A DNA stretch of 64,000 bases, taken from NCBI GenBank assembly GCA_035578175.1, contig JAQMRL010000003.1:26918672-26982671 (forward strand), written 5' to 3'. Position 1 is the first letter of the stretch. Each line of letters begins with the position of its first letter. The notes under the pieces were generated by a model. It saw only the letters and a list, made by a program, of their open reading frames with translations, made no database searches and was not told where the DNA came from. The position numbers and the translations under genes were made by a program. This document shows, piece after piece, positions 11,016 to 21,010 of this stretch. This stretch comes from Catonia carolina. Taxonomy: Eukaryota > Arthropoda > Insecta > Hemiptera > Achilidae.

Positions 11016-11325
11016 ACGTAATCACATTAGGGATAGAAAACTACAGGTTTTAATTCAAAACTATGCAAACGGCACAGTAACTGAGTGGAATATTATTGTA
11101 AAATAAATTAACACGAAACTTTACAATAAAGATGAGGCTAATCAAATTTCTTTTCCTCTGAGTTAACATGCATAAGTAAACACAATAATAATTATGTGCA
11201 ATGAATTTTACGATATTAACAATGAAAAACAATAATAACTATGGTATTTTAATAAAGAAATAAAACAATTTAGAGAAAATAATAATAATAAATTTTGTTT
11301 TTAATCCGTAAATGTGTGTACGTTT
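11016..11325. other. AT-rich spacer between two inverted SINEs
   Basis: Only A/T-rich sequence with an 'aataataataataa' run near 11280. It forms the loop of the inverted SINE-B pair. Confidence 0.4.
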
Positions 11326-11640
11326 CTTTCTGTTTCATTTAGAACAGTAAGCAACACCATGATCCAATGAAATGAGGATGATAATATGATAAGACATTTA
11401 TAGTCTTGTACAGACTCAAGCCTACCATTCCTGTGGTAGTTAGTTTGAGTTAATTGAACCCCAACCATCAAAATACACCGGTAACCACTGCTTATTATTC
11501 AAACCCATATTAACTAACTACCTTCACTTGGATGTGAATCACAGAACTTTTATCTTCAAAATTCAGCTGTTCGAAAAGAGCTTACTTGCCGCAACGGCCT
11601 TACCGCTACGTTAACCTGGAGAGTCAATCATGAAAAAGCG
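11326..11640 (-). mobile_element. tRNA-derived SINE, family B, copy 2
   Basis: On the minus strand the head is 'gtagcggtaaggccg', the box B region 'gattcacatccaagtgaagg', then 'gcagtggttaccggtg', 'ggttcaattaac', 'aggaatggtaggcttgag', 'tctgtacaag' and 'ttggatcatggtgttgctta'. These parallel copy 1 throughout but with many substitutions, so the two copies are old. Box B is degraded. Confidence 0.7.
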
Positions 11641-13099
11641 AATAACCGCAGACATTTAAAAAAAGTTAAATGTTAAAGAACATATGTAATTAATGTGTTG
11701 AAAAAGGAATCAATATATTTACATGCAAAGATCTTTAGACCAATGTTTTTTTTGTCGTCTTACTGGTAGCGTTACTTTTGCGGTATTGCTGTGTGCATAT
11801 GGATTTGAGTGTTTGTGTTACCTTGCGTAAAATCTTTAAATATATTGCTATAGTACATCTTCAACTGTTGAAACTTTGAGGTCTTTGCGTAGAAAAAAGT
11901 TTATAATTATTAAGAAAATAAGGACTAAATGTTCGTTAAAAGCTTTTCTTCAGAATAAAACACCAACGCACGTTTCAAGTATCTAATTATTATACGTACA
12001 AATATGATACAATGTCGCATAGAAATAAATTAATATTCCTCACAAAAGTTTAGTATCGAGGACAGTTGCTTCTAGTAAAAAAGTTAAAAGGTTCCAGCCA
12101 TAAAAGTATAATTCAAAAAATAAATTAAAAGCCCCATTAAGGTGTTTTAATTCATAATTGTATTTTATTGTAAAACGTGTCTCAGTTGAGAGATTTTTTT
12201 CGGCTAGATTAAAAGATATTCATGAGTTTTTTGACAGGCTCAAAATAAATAATATAAGGTGGAGTAATCTAAAGGTGCAGTAAATTTTTAATTTTACTGT
12301 TTTTATACATATAAAATTTAGTTAGTTTTCATACCACATAAAACTGTTCAGTAGTTCATTTCAGAAAAATGCTTGGAGTACAGAATAAACTAACGATAAA
12401 TAAAGCACCCCATTTTTATTTTTTGTTTTTCATAATAATCAAAAGTTATTATATAGCTTTACCGAAAAACCCGTATATAATAGCTTCGCCGTAGACAACC
12501 ACCCAGTCTTACTGCTGCTTTTATAGCAATTTTTGATTGAAACATTTTAAACGTGAATTTCAGCAAAAACCCTGGTGAAGTTTGTTCATATCTGGTTGTC
12601 AGCTGGTCATCATACAATGTTGGTTACCAAAGCGGTGTTAATTAACATTTTACAATAGTTTTCTACCACTTTCCTGACTGGGCTGTCCTGAAGATCTTAT
12701 TACATCGGCTACTTGATTATGCAAAATATAAACTGTGGATAGAAACGAGTATGAATTCAGTTCAGCGTAATAAATTTTTTAAAAATAACGAAGCTGTACT
12801 ACAGGTTCTCTTGTTAGCTTAGAAGAGATTCTTTATATATAAAACTCAGGGGACAAAAACTTTTCTTCCAGTTTAATATTCAGTCATTTCACTGTAATTT
12901 ATTCCCTAGAAATATTTACTTTTATTATAAAATATTGCAAGTTTTAATAACAAGATGGTACTCTTTGGGAATTTAAATAAGTTGAAAACTTTGAGAGAAA
13001 ATTTTTATTAAAATTGTTATTTTTCCATATTTTATGATTATTTTATTATAAATTAGGCCCTAATTATTAGGTAAAATTATTCATTAAATAGTGACATAG
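11641..13099. other. AT-rich interval, nothing recognised
   Basis: No protein-like frame and no match to the repeat families listed here. Sequence at 12590-12730 is slightly less AT-rich but reads as nothing known. Confidence 0.35.
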
Positions 13100-13625
13100 T
13101 AAATTGACTACTTAGAATCAAAGTAACTATGCATGCTTATAATCTCATCCATTCCTTTTAAGATATCCTCTAGTTCTTTCTTTATCACGGCTAGTACTAC
13201 TATATCATAGGCGAATCTCGGCATTTTTATTGTTTCTCCTTGAATTTTTATTCCTGCGTCAAATTTTTCCTTCACTTCGTTTATAGCCTCATCTATATAT
13301 ACGTTAAAAAGTAGTGGTGACAATGAACATCCTTGTCGTACACAGTTGTGTTTTCTTACAGCAGCCTCTTTTTCGTACCCCTCAATTCTCAAAACAGCCG
13401 TTTGATTTTTACACAGACCGTATATAACTTTCCTTTCTTTGTTTTTTAATTCTTAACCTTTTCAACGTTTTAAGCATTTACTCCAGTCTAGATTGTCAAA
13501 TGCATATATTATATTGATTGTCGTGTATAGCCTATTATTATATATGATTGACAAATTCCATATATGTTTTAAAAATTTGTTCATTACTTTTAATAAAGTG
13601 AGATTCGAGTAACCACAGCTTTAAA
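13100..13625 (-). pseudogene. LINE reverse transcriptase fragment (RTE/CFDP2-like)
   Basis: The minus strand reads RT palm motifs in order: 'YAFDNLDWSKCLK' (motif A), 'KERKVIYGLCKNQTAVLRIE', 'VRQGCSLSPLLFNVYIDEAI' (motif B region), and 'RFAYDIVVLAVIKKELEDIL' (motif C). An open 94-codon frame covers 13392-13108; upstream frames are broken. In motif C the first Asp of the expected ADD has become Tyr, so the catalytic site is lost. Both ends are truncated and no tail or TSD was found. It belongs to the same broad class as the full-length LINEs at 13.9 and 49.9 kb but is not close in sequence. Confidence 0.8.
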
Positions 13626-13806
13626 ACAGTAATTACAGTTGATGTATTCGCAAATCATACCAGGTGGTCCGCAGGGAATACTCAAACGCCAATGGCCGAC
13701 CTTCTACTGTAGAGCTAGTGTGGGTGGATATTCCAGATTACATTAGCACCAAATAGTATATGAAACTATATTTAATTTATTTCTTTAACCAAATAATTAA
13801 CTTTTT

Positions 13807-13909
13807 AGACTGGCGTAATGGTGTAGTAGTCACCACAATTTGCTTCTAGATAAAGGTCCCGGGATAGATTTCCGGTCCGGTCTGGATTTTTGTCACTCAT
13901 TTTCATCTA
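13807..13909 (+). mobile_element. tRNA-derived SINE, family A, 5' part (split by LINE)
   Basis: Box A 'tggtgtagtag' (13819-13829) is identical to that of the SINE at 23571. The box B region, 'gggatagatttccgg', is degenerate. Body 'tctggatttttgtcactca' ends in 'ttttcatcta', where the LINE is inserted. The SINE continues at 17378 with 'acacctttcattg', matching the order seen in the 3401-3577 copy. Confidence 0.75.
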
Positions 13910-14364
13910 GGAATCAACCTAGGGGGAGCTATGGCTCTGGGCAATGGAAGTGTTGATGCGTAAGCACCTAACATCGGATGCGTAATCTAAGGACTTCAAG
14001 CAAAAGATTTCCTCTAGCCTCTCACACTTCAACTCCAGCATGTAACCTACAAGAGGTGCCCCCTGTTACGTCGAGCAACCCAGTGAAAGGTCGGGTAACC
14101 AATCCAGGCGGGAAGCTGGGTCGACAAGCAGATCAGTGCTGGGGGCTGTGAGTTTACTCACAGTAGCAGATTCTCTCAACCTGAAGGCTGCCTAACACCA
14201 GTAGCGTCTCAGGAAGTAGCAGGCACGAAGGAAATATGACTGTGAAGAGAGAATCAACGGGTAGACAAGGCTCGTAGCTGTAGTGAAAGCAACTCGTCTA
14301 GGGGAGAAAACCCTACACAAATCCTGTGAGTTCAGACGCAGCAAGGTGGCGGCCCCACCATTGA

Positions 14365-17310
14365 ACTCAACCTGCGCAGCGTTCGTACCGCGGCCAGGGG
14401 ATATCTTCAACTACTGGCAAGCATCACAATTTAGCCTCGGATCGGGACCGGATTTTAAGGAATAGATATACTGGAAAACCACTTTTAAAGAATAAATGGA
14501 TTACGGAAACAATTAAAATAGCCACTTGGAATGTGAGAGGACTTCGCTCCAAGGAAATAGAACTGGCAAAGATCTTAGAAAACGCGGGTATAAAGATTGC
14601 AGTAATAACAGAAACTAAAATAAAGCTATCTGGCACTAAATACGTTGGAAACTATGTAGTAATATACAGCGGAGTGGAACAGAAACAGAGAGCTAGCAAG
14701 GGAGTGGCCATTTTTATGGCTAAGGATCTGCAATCAAAAATTAAAGATTATAAGTTTGTCAGTGACAGAATAATTACAGTCAGAATAAAAAATGACAGAG
14801 GACACTTTTCAATTATTGGTGTGTATGCCCCTGAAGATAGTACAGACCCTAGGAAAAGAGACGAAACAGAAAGATTTTACACACAACTCCAGGAGGTTAT
14901 AGACAGCATAAAGAAGCCGGATGACCGTTTGGTGTTGGGCGATCTAAATGGTCGAGTGGGTGACCAGCCTCTGCTTAAATGTGTTGGAACTTTTGGTGAA
15001 GATGTAGTTAACAGAAATGGAGAGAAGCTACGTGATTTTGTGGCTTACAATCAGCTGAAAATCTTAAACACATTCTTCAGAAAGCGAGATGTTCATAAAT
15101 TCACGTGGTCATCTAGAGGAAGTAGATCTATAATTGATTATATTATGGTGAGTCAAAGGATAGCTAAGCAAGTTAGAGATGTAAGAGTTTTCAGAGGTTT
15201 GGATATTCACTCTGATCATTACTTACTTGTTGCCAAGGTCAATATGTTTGCTAAGTGGTACCATCCCACAGCCTCGAAAAAAGTGGCTGAAGAAGTTTTC
15301 AAAGTTGGTCTACTGCAGGAGGAAAGTGTCAGACACTTATATCAAAGTCGATTACTCGCCTACCTGACTAGGGTGCCAACAAAGACAACCATAGATGAAG
15401 AATGGGAAAGTCTGCAAAATATTATTAAACAGGCTACTACTGAAGCACTTGGCACTCGGAAAAGGCTTCAAGTTCGGAGAGGTTTGAGGGTGTGGAATGA
15501 TGAAATCAGAGACGCAATAAATGAAAAGCAGAAGTCTTACAAAATGTGGTTAAATAACCCAACATTTAATAACAAAGAGGCTTATAAACAAGCAATAAAC
15601 AATGCTAAACGGATAACAAGGATAGCAAATCAACAGGCTTGGGATGCCTTCATATCGGATGCCGAGAATGATCTGCATGGTAGACAAGAGTTTGCATTCA
15701 AGTTTTTAAAGTCAATGGGTACAGCTCAGAAAGAAAGGGTAAAGATCAACTGTGTCTCAAAGTCGGAATGGATAAGGCTCTATCAGAGTCTATGGTTTGA
15801 TGAGACACTGCCAGAGACAGAAATAGACCCTTGTGTTGAATGTCATGTTGATGAGATTACACTTGATGAGCTGCAACTTGCGATTAGAGTGTCAAAAAAT
15901 AGGAAAGCAAGTGGTTTAGATGGAATAAGTATGGAGCTTTTAAAATATGGAGGTATGTTTCTACATTTGAGGGTTTGGACGCTATATAATATGTGCTGGA
16001 AAACCCATAAAATTCCTATATCATGGCCGACATCGAAAGTTGTGTCAATTTATAAGAAAAGCGACAGAACAAACCCTCAAAACTACCGTGGAATAAGCCT
16101 TTTGAGCAATGCTTATAAGTTATATGCTGACATTCTGAACAGACGTTTGAGGGCTATTGCGGAAAATCTTATAGGAGAGGAACAGATGGGATTTCGTAGA
16201 GGGCGCTCCTGTATGGATGCAGTGTTTACACTGAAACAACTTATTGAAAAAAATCGAGAGTACAACTGTGAAACGCACATGGCCTTCATAGATTGGCAAA
16301 AAGCGTTTGATAACGTTTTGAGAGCTCGGTTGTGGGATGTGATGCTCAAGAAAGGATATCCCAAGCACCTTGTGGCGGCGATTGTGGGTACATACACCAA
16401 TACTGATATAATAGTTATGTTCGGTAATAATGAAAAAACAGAACAAATAAAAATAAATAAAGGCGTGAGACAAGGTTGTCCAATGTCTCAGACTCTTTTT
16501 AATATTTATACAGACGAGATTCTAAATATTTGGAATCAAAACGTTGACTCAGGCATTCAACTTTGCAATAATGTATTCTTGAACTCTCTACTTTATGCTG
16601 ACGATACTGTAATTATTTTCAACTCTGAAGACAAACTACAATATGCACTTTTCAAGCTGAATAAAATTGGTTTAGATTTTGGCATGAAGATCTCACCTCA
16701 TAAATCCAAGGTTATGGCATTCAGAGGAAAGTGGCCAATTAGATGCAAAATTGTGCTGGATGATCACGCTCTGGACCAAGTAAGAGATTTTAGTTACTTG
16801 GGATGCCGTATCTCATTTGTTGAAGAGGATGATGTGAATGAGAAGCTGGCTAAATTCAGCGCCGTTTGTGGTTCTATATGAAGAGCTATAGGGAGGAAAA
16901 CACGGCAGGATACCCAACTAAAATTTTATAGAACAATGGCAATACCATTGATAGCCTATGGAAGCGAAGTATGGGTACCAAATAAATAGCTGAATTTTAT
17001 TCAGCTTGAAACTGAGTCTCGAATGCAAGCAGCTGAGATGAGATTTCTGCGAGCAATCAAGGGCTACTCTAGGTTATATCATATAAGAAATGAAAATATA
17101 AGAGCGGACCTGAGAGTGGAACCTTTGCTAGAAACTCTGAAAAGGTACAGGAGAAACTGGTCCAGTCATTTACTCCGCATGTCAAGAGATAGGCTTCCCA
17201 TACTAGCATGGGAGTATCAGCCCGGTGGAAGGCGAGACGTTGGAAGACCACGAAAGAAATGGATGCCGGAACAGGCCAACAGAGGTAAAACCAAAAAAAA
17301 AATTAGGTAA
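14365..17310 (+). pseudogene. RTE-1 endonuclease/reverse transcriptase, two nonsense codons
   Basis: The frame is open from 14365 to a TGA at 16879-16881. It resumes in phase, meets TAG at 16987-16989, then runs to 17310. The N-terminal apurinic-like endonuclease shows IATWNVRGL, TETK, GDLNGRVGD, DYIMVSQ and SDHYLL. The RT shows NYRGISLLSNAYKLYADIL, GFRRGRSCMDAVF, FIDWQKAFDN, GVRQGCPMSQTLFNIY, the catalytic box LLYADDTVIIF (YADD at 16594-16605) and FSYLGCRIS. The C-terminus has LLRMSRDRLPILAWEY and a basic 'GRPRKKWMPEQANRGK'. No ATG lies close to the endonuclease start; a GTG occurs at 14533, so the true start may be upstream or use another mechanism. EN nicks the target and RT copies the RNA onto it. 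All visible catalytic residues are intact; only the two stops and the ill-defined start argue against function. Confidence 0.9.
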
Positions 17311-17352
17311 AACCAGACATATATAAGGACTGCTTAGTTTATAAGTATTATA
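17302..17352 (+). repeat. 51-bp direct repeat, unit 1 (in RTE-1 3' UTR)
   Basis: Begins 'attaggtaaaaccagac', includes 'atatataaggac' and ends 'ataagtattata'. An exact copy lies at 17911-17961, 609 bp downstream and outside the LINE. Exact identity with different flanks suggests copying in one direction, such as a 3' transduction, patch repair or template switch. Confidence 0.85.
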
Positions 17353-17377
17353 CGATGATGATGATGATTTTCATCTA

Positions 17378-17435
17378 ACACCTTTCATTGTCCACGATAG
17401 GAGTAATTCTTTAAAAAGTTGGACGCAAAAAATTT
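17378..17435 (+). mobile_element. tRNA-derived SINE, family A, 3' part
   Basis: Continuation of the SINE interrupted at 13909. 'aacacctttcattg' and the terminal 'gttggacgcaaaaaattta' align with 'aacatctttcatc' and 'gtcgggtgcaaaataataaa' at the end of the 3401-3577 copy. Confidence 0.65.
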
Positions 17436-18231
17436 AATTTATAATTAGCTACGTACAATCTAGTAATAATAAAATTATTAAAATTTTTATTTTACTTTAT
17501 TTAGGGAGTTAATTTTTAAAAAATCAATAAAATAACATCTAAATAATTCAAAAATATAAATTGTTAATTAATTTTTCATTTGTGTAGACTTGTTTGTGAT
17601 GACACCGCTGTAGCACTCACACTAAGTCCAATGGAGTAGGTGTCTTGGCTATCGGCGCTTTATCCTTCCTGCCGGATTAGCCAGTATGTATTGTAAATGT
17701 ATCAGCTGTATTAACGCATTTTGTATGTTAGAAATTGAATTTAAAAAGAGTAGGAAAAGGTATTTTGTTAACTTTGCGACGTATGGTAAAAGTATGTCGT
17801 TTTGTAGTCTGCTGTTGGTGACATATGAGGAATATTGTAATTAGTATTTTGTTCTGTTTGCCTGGAGCTGTTCTCTTTGTGACGGTTTATTAGATCAATA
17901 TAACAGCTGTATTAGGTAAAACCAGACATATATAAGGACTGCTTAGTTTATAAGTATTATATTCTCTAATATTAATTTTGAGCGTCTGCCAAATAATCGG
18001 TTTAGTAAATATAAAAACGCGTTTTTATTTTTTGTCGAATTTTTTTAATGTGTAGGGCCTACACCGATAGTCAGTCGTCTGCCGAAATGTAAAATGTACG
18101 GAACATGATCGTTATTGTGTGTAAAAAGCAGAAATACATTTATTTGAGCACAAAGATTACTTGTGAAGAATTCACTAATTATTTAAATTAAATAAAAATA
18201 ACGCATCTTTATGTTATTCTTTGACCTTTTC
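17436..18231. other. Interval with 51-bp direct repeat unit 2
   Basis: Contains unit 2 of the 51-bp repeat at 17911-17961. The motif 'cagctgtatta' occurs at about 17703 and again directly before unit 2. The 17590-17900 part is less AT-rich than its surroundings but shows no coding signal I recognise. Confidence 0.4.
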
Positions 18232-18310
18232 AGAGCAGCAGTGGACAAGGTGCGACTGACCATGATGATAGCCAACCTTCGTAATGGAGAAGGCACCTGA
18301 AGAAGAAGAT
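18232..18310 (+). mobile_element. RTE-like LINE, extreme 3' end
   Basis: Reads 'AVDKVRLTMMIANLRNGEGT' then stop, followed by 'agaagaagattt'. This matches the end of RTE-2 at 53229-53300 ('AVDRVKVMRLIANVLGGHGT', stop, (gaa)n). It is a dead-on-arrival copy cut to its last ~75 bp. No secure TSD was found; 'ttattct' on both sides is possible. Confidence 0.7.
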
Positions 18311-18739
18311 TTTATTCTGTTAATTTACAAAAGTTTCCTTCTACTGGTTTAACTCAAAGAGTCTATGATGAACACGATGTATTCATTTATAAAACATTTT
18401 CAATGTATTTTTATTCGTGCAAGTCAAACATTTTCAGAAACAATCCGGTAAGAGAACCTTCAGCTTTCAAAATTTGCAATCCGTCATGACTTTACCGAGA
18501 TGGCAGATTCACTGATTATGTTTTTGTACATGTTCCAACACTAATCCTCGATAAAAATTTAGTAAATTTTAAAATTTTTAGCAGAGCAAAAGTAGCAACC
18601 AAGGAGAAATGATTTTAAAATTGTTTTCGAAGAAATTCCGAAAAAATACAAAAAATGAAAGAAAAATCAATAAAGTAATGATCTCAATCAACTAAATGCA
18701 CAATCAAATCAACAAAGGAAGTTCGTCAGTTTAAAATCC

Positions 18740-19680
18740 GTTACATTTTTACTTTTTTCAGTTTTATTTGAATATATAGGGGAAAAAATTGTTTGTATGT
18801 CAAGTTTACACCAAAAATACTCGTTTTCAGGTCCATTGAACCCAAAGAAACATGTTTTGCGATTGATCTGTGGCGCTGACTGCGTTTATGTGAACAAAAT
18901 ATCTTAAGAAAGGAATAGCATTCGAAGGTCAAACTTAGATTTTAAATTAGGTGTCACAAGCTGACCCAACGCGAACATTTTTATCAAAATCGATTAACCG
19001 GTGAGTAAGAATTTATTCTCCACATTTGCAATTTTTGTGGTTTCTCAAAAAAATGTTCCTACCAATTTTTTTAAAAGTCTCCACATTTACTATTTTTTTT
19101 ATGCTTTACGAGGTACAGTAAACGCCTTGTCTGCTCAATTTCTTGGGGGGGGGCTGTCTACTTAAGGAAAGTTTGCCACCTTAAAATGAAATTTTAGGGC
19201 AAAAGTGTATACATTATGTTGTAAAAATTAAAAACCTACAAGTTTTATTAAAAAATAGTTTTCTACAGTGCTTAGCTTAGCGATGATTAGTGATTCTCTG
19301 TAATTTTCTCGTCAAAACTAGTGAAAAATGAAATTTTTAAGATTGCGACCTTAGTAGTTTGTATATGCATTTTACGTTAAAAGTGCAAAACAACGCTATT
19401 ACTAAAAATTTATTTTGGCTATTCAAAATTTATATAAAAATCAAAAAAAACTCTACAACTTTATTTCAATCATTTTTCTCCAGAGCCTAGTTTAGCGTCA
19501 ATTAGTGATTTACGGTTTTTCTAAATCCTACAAAGATTGATTTTCATTCTGCGTCATTCACTAATGATTTAAATTAAATTATGTTTTTCATTTGCGTTGG
19601 TTACTAATGATTAAACATAGGTTATAATTTTAATTATAATCTCGTGTGAGTGTTCACACCAAATTTTAAGTATGTTTTAA
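18740..19680 (+). repeat. Dispersed repeat E, copy 2 (uninterrupted)
   Basis: This is the most continuous of the three E copies and serves as the reference for detecting insertions in copies 1 and 3. Landmarks are 'cccaaagaaacatgtttt', 'aacaaaatatcttaag', 'aaaatcgattaaccggt', 'gagcctagtttagcgtcaa' and 'gagtgttcacaccaaattt'. It lacks the microsatellite expansion. No coding signal was seen. Confidence 0.7.
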
Positions 19681-20689
19681 ACGGTAGGTTTAATGGCAAT
19701 ATAAGAAATTTAAACTTGTGATTTAATCATATTCTTTATCTACTTTTTGAATTATAAACGTGGAAACAAAATTTATATCTTTGTTTCTTAATGTCAAACA
19801 TGATGTGCAATAGGATACATAAATTTAATGCACTATTATACTAAAAGTAATGCATTATTATTCAGATCAATACAAAAGTGTCATTAAACTAAAAATTGAA
19901 ATTCTACGTTCTTGTTACCTGAGCAATCTTATAATAATATTATGCAGATATAATACATTATTTTAAACTCTAGAGGGTAAAGTTTTAATAAAAACTGGGA
20001 CAGGAAATGCTCGTACAATAAGCAAATAGTAAAACTTTTGATTCGATTTTATTTCTGAATAATTCAGTAAATTTTGTTCTTATTAAAGTTCAACACAGAA
20101 ATATATTTTAATTATATGATTATATAATTTAAAAACTCATGATATAGTGTACTTAACTGCAGAAAATTATTTTTGACAGTAAACAATAATTTAAGTAAAT
20201 CAAACTCTAATATAAAATACAATAGACAATAATCTTTAATTTAATTGAATCATGAGTTAATAAAATTAAATTAATTCAATAATAGGCCTATTGTAATTTA
20301 TCAATAGGTACTAAAAATAAAGTCAAACAATTTTTTTTTTAAACTGTAATGTTTGAAAACTAATTTATTATGGTGTTAAAACCGGTTTTTTAAGAAAATA
20401 TATTTCAACATTTTTTATTCCAGATTCTTTCATAACCTGCCTATTTATAAAATACATAAACCTTTTAAATTCATCAAAAATTAATTGTTATAGTTATAAT
20501 GAATATAATCTACGAATTTTTCTTAGATTAATGACAAACTAAATTTAATATAAAATATTTCCAAATTTAACTTAAGACAATATGGTCTTTTAAATTTAGG
20601 CTAACTAATTAAATGATTTCTACGTGTAAACTGACAACAATTGTACGCTAACTGCCCATTACAAAAAAAAAAACAAAGTGATAACTTCT
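19681..20689. other. AT-rich interval, nothing recognised
   Basis: Very AT-rich with many TAA/ATT words. No repeat match to other parts of the window was found. Confidence 0.35.
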
Positions 20690-21010
20690 TTGATACCTAC
20701 GCGACCTGTAGAAACTATTTTTAACTCACTTCGCCGCTGTTCAAGCAACACTATAAGCTAGTCGTAAGTAGAGAGGAACCGATTTTAGCAAAAAAAAAAA
20801 AACAGTCGAACATTCTCGAAGGGTAAACAAAATATAGTAATAGAACATTTCAGATAAATAAAATGAACAACAGAACATTCTACTCTATACCTGAAAAACA
20901 ACAAGTAAGGACGTACTCTAGCCGTGCCAAACAGCAACAACTACGTCAAAATGTGAAGACCACTGGGACGCAAGCACCACAAAGCCAAACCACGATTATC
21001 CACCAAATGT
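20690..21010 (+). repeat. Dispersed repeat D, copy 1
   Basis: Aligns by eye with 29820-30110. Shared blocks are 'aactcacttc', 'caacactaa', 'aatagaacat', 'aaaacaacaagt/aaaacaagtgt', 'acgtcaaaatgtgaag/ttataaaaacgtgaag' and 'agcaccacaaag/agcaccgcaaag'. A short frame opens at 20863 (MNNRTFYSIPEKQQVR...), but the second copy does not keep it, so I do not treat it as a gene. It contains a perfect three-unit heat-shock-element-like motif at 20808-20820. Confidence 0.55.
20808..20820 (+). promoter_or_regulatory. Heat-shock-element-like motif GAAnnTTCnnGAA
   Basis: 'GAAcaTTCtcGAA' is a perfect alternating three-unit match to the heat shock factor consensus. Repeat D copy 2 has 'TTCttGAA' at the same place with a damaged first unit. 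A second GAAcaTTC occurs about 65 bp downstream. No gene or TATA box is clearly attached, so activity is speculative. Confidence 0.35.

Larger units (their letters stand above)
13910..17366 (+). mobile_element. Full-length RTE-like non-LTR retrotransposon (RTE-1)
   Basis: A 3457-bp element bounded by the 11-bp TSD 'attttcatcta' (13899-13909 and 17367-17377) within a SINE. It is visibly richer in G+C than its surroundings. The order is a ~450-bp 5' region (13910-14364), one long endonuclease/reverse transcriptase frame with two in-frame stops (14365-17310), and a short 3' UTR ending in (gat)n. Its length and single ORF suit the RTE/BovB group. The 3' UTR carries an unusual 51-bp segment also present downstream at 17911-17961. 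The low mutation load suggests comparatively recent insertion. Confidence 0.9.
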
